Positions 37,415-40,927 of a DNA stretch of 40,927 bases are shown piece by piece. The notes under the pieces were generated by a model, which had not been told where the DNA came from, made no database searches, and saw nothing but the letters and a program-made list of their open reading frames with translations. Source of the DNA: JBKJUK01 sp046590705 (lineage in GTDB: Bacteria > Acidobacteriota > Thermoanaerobaculia > Gp7-AA8); assembly GCA_046590705.1 (NCBI GenBank), contig JBKJUK010000261.1, positions 1 to 40,927 of the forward strand. The letters are read 5' to 3'. Both the position numbers and the translations under genes were made by a program. Positions within the stretch are counted from its first letter, which is position 1. Each line of letters begins with the position of its first letter.

Positions 37415-38385
37415 AAGATGGTCTGGTCAGCATCATCATTCCGGTCTTCAATCGCCCCAAAGCCTTGCAGGAAGCCGTCGCGTCGGCGCAGCAGCAGACC
37501 TATGGCGAAACGGAAATCCTCATCATCGACGACGGTTCCACGGACGACACTCCGACAGTGGCTGCGGAGCTGGCGGCGCGAGCTGGGAACATTCGCGTCC
37601 TCCTTCAGAAGAATGGCGGACCTGGCAGCGCGAGGGAATGCGGACGTCTTTCGGCGCATGGCGAGTTTCTCCAGTACCTCGACAGCGACGACCTGCTGCT
37701 GCCGGACAAACTCGCAACACAGGTTGCTCGCATGCGCCAGCATCCCGAAGCCGTTCTCACCTACGGAACGACGCGCCATGTGCTCGGCGGAAGAACGCTC
37801 GAATGCACGTGGAAACCGAACGGCGTGAAAATCGACACGATCTTCCCTGCTACCCTCAATGCCCGATACTGGGAAACCAGTGCCCCACTTTACCGCGCGG
37901 AAATGGTTCGAAGCGCTGGTGGGTGGAGCGATCTTCGCGCCGAAGAAGACTGGGAGTACGACTGCCGAATCGGAACGCTTCTTCGACCAATCGATTTCAT
38001 ACCCGACGAAGTATTGATCATGAGACACGACGGCCTCGACCGGCTCTCAGCGCAAGGAGGCAGTCGCCCCACTCTCATGCAGAGGGCACGAGCGCACGAA
38101 CGCGTCTTCATACACGCCCGTCGTGCGGGCGTCAGACTCGATTCATCGGCAATGAAGCAGTTCGCACGCAGCCTTTTCATGCTCGCGCGAAAGTGTGGTG
38201 GTGCAGACCTTCCTCATGAATCAATGCGGCTTCTCCATCTCGCCCGTTCAGCCGGAGTAGAAAATCCAGCCACCGATCTGGCAATCTACATCGCTGCCAC
38301 ACGAATCGTCGGTCCGACTCTGACGGGAAAAACATCCAATCTGATCGATGAGTTGAGAAGTAAGATTCGTAGAGGGAAGGGCTGA
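37411..38385 (+). CDS. Glycosyltransferase family 2 (GT-A) protein
   Basis: 324 aa. VSIIIPVFNRPKALQEAVAS opens the fold, LIIDDGSTDDTP follows, and DSDD at 91-94 (LQYLDSDDLLLPDK) is the metal and nucleotide site. The AEEDWEYDCRIG region at about 185-196 matches the catalytic-base area of GT2 enzymes. The start is fixed by the 4-base overlap with asnB 3. A helical C-terminal part with no membrane segment follows. Three bases separate it from the next gene. Confidence 0.89.
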   Translation: MKDGLVSIIIPVFNRPKALQEAVASAQQQTYGETEILIIDDGSTDDTPTVAAELAARAGNIRVLLQKNGGPGSARECGRLSAHGEFLQYLDSDDLLLPDKLATQVARMRQHPEAVLTYGTTRHVLGGRTLECTWKPNGVKIDTIFPATLNARYWETSAPLYRAEMVRSAGGWSDLRAEEDWEYDCRIGTLLRPIDFIPDEVLIMRHDGLDRLSAQGGSRPTLMQRARAHERVFIHARRAGVRLDSSAMKQFARSLFMLARKCGGADLPHESMRLLHLARSAGVENPATDLAIYIAATRIVGPTLTGKTSNLIDELRSKIRRGKG

Positions 38386-38388
38386 GCG

Positions 38389-39330
38389 ATGCGTGCGGAG
38401 ACCGCTGATTCGGCGTCGATGTTGACCATCGTCATTCCAACCTACAACCGCGGCGAGATTCTCGCAGACACGCTCCGACTTCTTCTCGCCCTTCCCGGTC
38501 CGCTCGAGGAAATTCTGGTCATAGACCAGACCGCCGAGTATCCGCCACACCTTCACCGGCGAATCGAAGAGCTGTGCGGCGACCACAGAGTGCGACGCAT
38601 CACCAGAGAACGACCGTCGATTCCTGCAGCAATGAATCATGGGTTGCTCGAAGCGCGCTCGAAGTATGTCCTCTTCCTTGACGACGACATCGAACCTTCA
38701 GCATCTTTACTGTCTGCACATCTACTCGGCTTCGAAACGGAGGATATATGGGCCGTACAGGGACAGGTTCTCCAGCCCGATGAGAGTGAGTGCGCACCCT
38801 CCGAACACGGTGGGGTCGGACTCGACGCAGATCTTCGATTCAGCTTCAACCAGTCGGAACCTGCGCTGGTACGGAATGTCATGGCCGGGAACCTCTCTGT
38901 ACTAAGATCGCGTGCGATCGAAGTCGGAGGCTTCGATGAGAACTTCGTGGCCGTGGCGTATCGCTTCGAGACCGATTTCGCCCGAAGGCTGATCGCTGCC
39001 GGCGGCAGTATCCGCTTCACGCCCGCCGCGTCACTGAGACATCTGCATCTGGCCAGCGGAGGCACGCGAACGTTCGGTGACCACCGCACCGCTTCAACGG
39101 CCGCTCACTCGGTGGGCGACTACTATTTCGCGCGTATGCATTCGCATGGTTTCGCGCGGATTGCCTACGTCGCGCGCCGCCTAAGGCAGAATGTCCTGAC
39201 GCGTTACCACCTGCAACATCCCTGGGCCATTCCGGCCAAGCTGCTAGGAGAAATGCGAGGAATGCGGCTCGCTTCGGAATTGGCTCACGAAGGCCGCAGG
39301 CTGATGAGTAAGGAGGACCCGTTGTCATGA
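38389..39330 (+). CDS. Glycosyltransferase family 2 (GT-A) protein
   Basis: 313 aa. LTIVIPTYNRGEILADTLRL opens the domain and DDD at 98-100 (VLFLDDDIEPSASLL) is the metal site. The segment VRNVMAGNLSVLRSRAIEVGGFDENFV is the acceptor-side region typical of GT2 rhamnosyl- and galactofuranosyl-type enzymes, but the donor cannot be named. FETDFARRL gives the likely catalytic base (ETD/ED motif). It overlaps the next start by ATGA at 39327-39330. Confidence 0.88.
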   Translation: MRAETADSASMLTIVIPTYNRGEILADTLRLLLALPGPLEEILVIDQTAEYPPHLHRRIEELCGDHRVRRITRERPSIPAAMNHGLLEARSKYVLFLDDDIEPSASLLSAHLLGFETEDIWAVQGQVLQPDESECAPSEHGGVGLDADLRFSFNQSEPALVRNVMAGNLSVLRSRAIEVGGFDENFVAVAYRFETDFARRLIAAGGSIRFTPAASLRHLHLASGGTRTFGDHRTASTAAHSVGDYYFARMHSHGFARIAYVARRLRQNVLTRYHLQHPWAIPAKLLGEMRGMRLASELAHEGRRLMSKEDPLS

Positions 39331-40547
39331 CCAGGGAAAGAAAGTTCCGGCTCGCCGTTGTGGCCTCACACGTCATCCAGTATCAGGATCCGCTCTTCAC
39401 CCTGCTCGCGCAGCATCCTGAGGTCGATCTCACGGTGCTTTACTGCTCGTCCAGCGGTGCCACGACCTTTCGAGATCGTGACATGGGCAGCTCGGTGAAG
39501 TGGGACATAGCGACGCTCCAGGATTACAAATACAAGTTTCTCCAGAACTTTTCACCGCTGAGCCTGCAGCATGGATTCTTCAGTCTCATCAATCCCGGAA
39601 TTGCATCGGAGTTGCTCACTGGAAGATATGACGCCGTAATCATCATGCTGGGATGGGGTTCGGTCAGTGCATGGATCTCATTCGCCGCGAGTTCTCTCGC
39701 CTCGCTACCCTTCTTTCTCTATGGCGACAGCAGCTTCCTTCCTCCAGAGGGAACTGCTCGAGCGCGATTGCGTGCGAAGTTGCTCCGCCGCCTCTTCGCC
39801 ATCGCCAGCGGCTTCATGATCTCCGGCAAGAGCAACGCCGCTTATTACCAGTATTACGGCGCCGACAAGACCCGCTTCTTCCCGATGCCATGGGCTGTGG
39901 ACAATGATCGTTTCAGCAAGTCAGGTACGCTCTCGCCCGAGCAGCGAAATGTCGTGCGTGATCACTTCAAAATCTCGCACGATCATGTGGTGATCCTCTT
40001 CTCGGCGAAACTCGTCGAGAGAAAGGACCCGGCGACGCTCCTCGAGGCCGTCGGCAGGATGCAACATCGCGAGAAGGTCACGGTTGTCTTTGCAGGCGAC
40101 GGAGTCTTACGACAAACCCTTCAGGCGCAGGCTGCGCGCCTCAACGTGAAGGCCATATTTCCTGGATTCATCAATCAAACCGCACTGCCGGAAATCTACG
40201 GCATGAGCGACGTCTTCGTCCTGCCTTCCACCTTCGAACAGCGTGGAACGGTGGTCAACGAAGCGATGGCCTGCGGACTACCGGTCGTCGTCTCCAGCCG
40301 CGTGGGACCCGCGAGCGACATTGCCCAACATGACGTCAACGGCTTCGTCTTCGAAGTCGGGGAAGTGGCGGAACTAGCCGGGTACCTCGATCGGCTGACT
40401 GCTGATCCGGAACTCCGCAACTCCATGGGCAGAAAATCGCGCGAGATCATCGGATCGTGGGATTACCGAGCAGACGTCGATGGAATTCTGAAGATGCTGC
40501 ACTGGATTGATTCGAGGCGTGCTGCTGCACGCGAATCCCAAGAGTAA
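39327..40547 (+). CDS. Glycosyltransferase family 4 (GT-B) protein, third copy
   Basis: 406 aa. FRLAVVASHVIQYQDPLFTL is a start found in many GT4 enzymes of O-antigen loci. The donor domain begins VILFSAKLVERKDPATLLEA, has VFAGDGVLRQTLQ, and carries the E-x7-E motif EQRGTVVNE followed by AMACGLPVVVSSRVGP. A moderately hydrophobic stretch (AWISFAASSLASLPFFLYG) may touch the membrane. Coupled to the preceding GT2 by the ATGA overlap. Donor unknown. Confidence 0.9.
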   Translation: MTRERKFRLAVVASHVIQYQDPLFTLLAQHPEVDLTVLYCSSSGATTFRDRDMGSSVKWDIATLQDYKYKFLQNFSPLSLQHGFFSLINPGIASELLTGRYDAVIIMLGWGSVSAWISFAASSLASLPFFLYGDSSFLPPEGTARARLRAKLLRRLFAIASGFMISGKSNAAYYQYYGADKTRFFPMPWAVDNDRFSKSGTLSPEQRNVVRDHFKISHDHVVILFSAKLVERKDPATLLEAVGRMQHREKVTVVFAGDGVLRQTLQAQAARLNVKAIFPGFINQTALPEIYGMSDVFVLPSTFEQRGTVVNEAMACGLPVVVSSRVGPASDIAQHDVNGFVFEVGEVAELAGYLDRLTADPELRNSMGRKSREIIGSWDYRADVDGILKMLHWIDSRRAAARESQE

Positions 40548-40609
40548 CGGTGCCAACGCGGTCGAGCAGTGGAATGGACAACAGTACAATCGCTGTCTGA
40601 TATGAATAG

Positions 40610-40927
40610 ATGACTTACACTTTCCTCGTTGCACTGGGCATCGCCTCGGCGTATGCGCTCACAGATTGGCGTCGTGGCTGGTATGTGGCCATCCTCATCG
40701 GCGTTCTCCAGGATCCGTTTCGTAAGCTGACACCTGGTACGCCGGTCGTGATGAATCTGAGCATCGTCGTGGTCTACGCGGCTGCATTCTTCGGGGGTCT
40801 GCAGTCCATCAAGCCAGCGTTCGCCGACTTCAAACGCCGCTACCCGCAGATCACGACGGCCTACCTGGTTTTTTTTGTCCTGCTCGTCATCGCGGGACTG
40901 ACCGGTCTGATGACGTTCGGGTTGGAC
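40610..40927 (+). CDS. Partial polytopic membrane protein, O-antigen polymerase/ligase-like
   Basis: The window ends inside this gene; 106 residues are visible from ATG 40610. It starts MTYTFLVALGIASAYALTDW, then has LIGVLQDPFRKLTPGTPVV, a segment I associate with Wzy/WaaL-like proteins of exopolysaccharide loci, and two further hydrophobic segments (about 48-64 and 85-104). A TACAAT at 40585-40590 could be a -10 box, without a clear -35. If it is a ligase it would fit the ABC-export pathway; if a polymerase it would point to a Wzx/Wzy pathway. The visible part cannot decide. Confidence 0.6.
   Translation, partial: MTYTFLVALGIASAYALTDWRRGWYVAILIGVLQDPFRKLTPGTPVVMNLSIVVVYAAAFFGGLQSIKPAFADFKRRYPQITTAYLVFFVLLVIAGLTGLMTFGLD

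Overview
The window comes from a Gram-negative bacterium of roughly 58-60% GC. Evidence for an outer membrane is a TonB-dependent receptor, RseP, and an ABC-type O-polysaccharide exporter. Gene content (the uppS-cdsA-dxr-rseP run, a stand-alone H-NOX protein, ETF-QO) and the many long inverted-repeat elements between genes would fit Acidobacteriota or a related phylum. That placement is an impression, because no rRNA or ribosomal marker is present.

Left part (1-20.7 kb) is ordinary chromosome. It begins with what may be the end of a transposase. A plus-strand group follows: truA, uppS, cdsA, a degenerate receiver-domain gene, dxr and rseP. This group covers tRNA modification, undecaprenyl phosphate and phospholipid precursors, isoprenoid synthesis and envelope stress signalling. 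A lone TonB-dependent receptor and a small 4-TM protein come next. Then everything is on the minus strand: an H-NOX haem sensor, cinA, an ABC-F ATPase, the moxR-DUF58-tgpA-pdxJ operon, and ETF-ubiquinone oxidoreductase. The gaps between these units carry at least seven inverted-repeat elements of several sequence families. One is nested inside another, and some run into the 3' ends of genes and supply stop codons.

Right part (20.9 kb to the end) is a surface-polysaccharide locus. A WecA/TagO-type sugar-phosphate transferase starts the lipid-linked chain, and seven glycosyltransferases (three GT4, three GT2, one HlpA-like GT-A) plus an oppositely oriented GT2 extend it. Two SAM methyltransferases sit directly behind a Wzm/Wzt exporter whose Wzt carries a C-terminal substrate-binding extension. 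This suggests a polymer whose end is methyl-capped and read by Wzt before export. The last gene, cut by the window edge, looks like an O-antigen polymerase or ligase-type membrane protein.

The most unusual feature is three separate AsnB-type glutamine amidotransferases in this locus. Each is coupled to a downstream glycosyltransferase by a 4-base stop/start overlap. This looks like a repeated amidotransferase-glycosyltransferase module, perhaps making a polysaccharide with several amidated (uronamide or amidated amino-acid) residues. A decayed methyltransferase-like gene lies between the first module and the exporter, so the locus has been remodelled.
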